DNA of 64,000 nucleotides from Bacillota bacterium. Lineage in GTDB: Bacteria > Bacillota > Clostridia > Acetivibrionales > DSM-1351. Under the pieces are notes generated by a model that was not told where the DNA came from, did no database searches, and was given only the letters and a program-made list of their open reading frames with translations. The translations under genes and the position numbers were made by a program. Positions 63,982-64,000 of this stretch are shown piece by piece (position 1 is the first letter of the stretch; each line of letters starts with the position of its first letter). The stretch covers positions 58,255 through 122,254 of the forward strand of contig JAEWCZ010000062.1 in NCBI GenBank assembly GCA_023390335.1, in the 5' to 3' direction.

Positions 63982-64000
63982 CTACAAATTATCTGTCTTC

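Noticed and set aside
1..64000. CRISPR arrays, tRNA and rRNA genes
   Set aside because: No regularly spaced repeats, cloverleaf-like sequences or rRNA segments were found while reading the intergenic regions.

Overview
The window is low-GC DNA with strong Shine-Dalgarno sites. Three secreted enzymes or cytochromes carry a recognisable type I dockerin and a fourth, the M6 protease, carries a divergent one. This points to a mesophilic, cellulosome-forming clostridium of the Ruminiclostridium (Clostridium) cellulolyticum/papyrosolvens kind. Positions 10-11 of most dockerin repeats read Ala-Ile, Ala-Leu or Ala-Thr, closer to that group than to the Ser-Thr of C. thermocellum. The species call is an inference.

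1-20.4 kb is mostly housekeeping and nutrient uptake. It holds a polyamine ABC operon led by an XRE-cupin regulator (potABCD; potD runs off the left edge), a polar amino acid ABC operon, and a cell-wall pair (M23 peptidase plus polysaccharide deacetylase). It continues with an SLH-domain surface protein, an NMT1/SsuA-type ABC operon, a methionine ABC operon (metNIQ) divergent from a CymR-like Rrf2 regulator, larE and topB. 20.6-28.1 kb holds a secreted M6 protease with a divergent dockerin, an OPT peptide transporter in operon with the dipeptidase pepD, a frameshifted leucine-rich-repeat gene and an unrecognised small gene.

28.3-35.2 kb is the most unusual block. One promoter reads a CcmF-type haem lyase, a secreted dihaem protein of the HzsA-related family, and a secreted beta-propeller/dihaem peroxidase-like cytochrome with a ricin-type lectin domain inserted in it and a type I dockerin at its C-terminus. 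Together they look like a c-type cytochrome system docked on the cellulosome of an anaerobe. A large dockerin-bearing clan GH-A glycosidase follows in the opposite direction.

38.7-40.4 kb holds a small RiPP locus: a 47-residue, six-cysteine precursor, missed by size cut-offs, with five Cys-X3-Asp pairs, and a radical SAM/SPASM maturase. This resembles freyrasin-type ranthipeptides. Then come an ABC-F protein, a McrBC type IV restriction pair whose McrB carries an EVE domain, and a 300-bp MITE-like repeat that also occurs at 13.75 kb.

46.1-56.0 kb is a minus-strand catabolic cluster: LacI regulator, two sugar permeases, binding protein, medium-chain dehydrogenase, TIM-barrel isomerase/epimerase, Gfo/Idh/MocA oxidoreductase and cytoplasmic GH3. 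It probably imports a beta-glycoside and degrades it inside the cell. 56.5-64 kb holds metF, a DUF3800 gene with a frameshifted partner, a dockerin-bearing CE1-like esterase, a TIR-SLOG fusion likely to be an anti-phage effector, and a tyrosine recombinase. No tRNA, rRNA or CRISPR array was seen.
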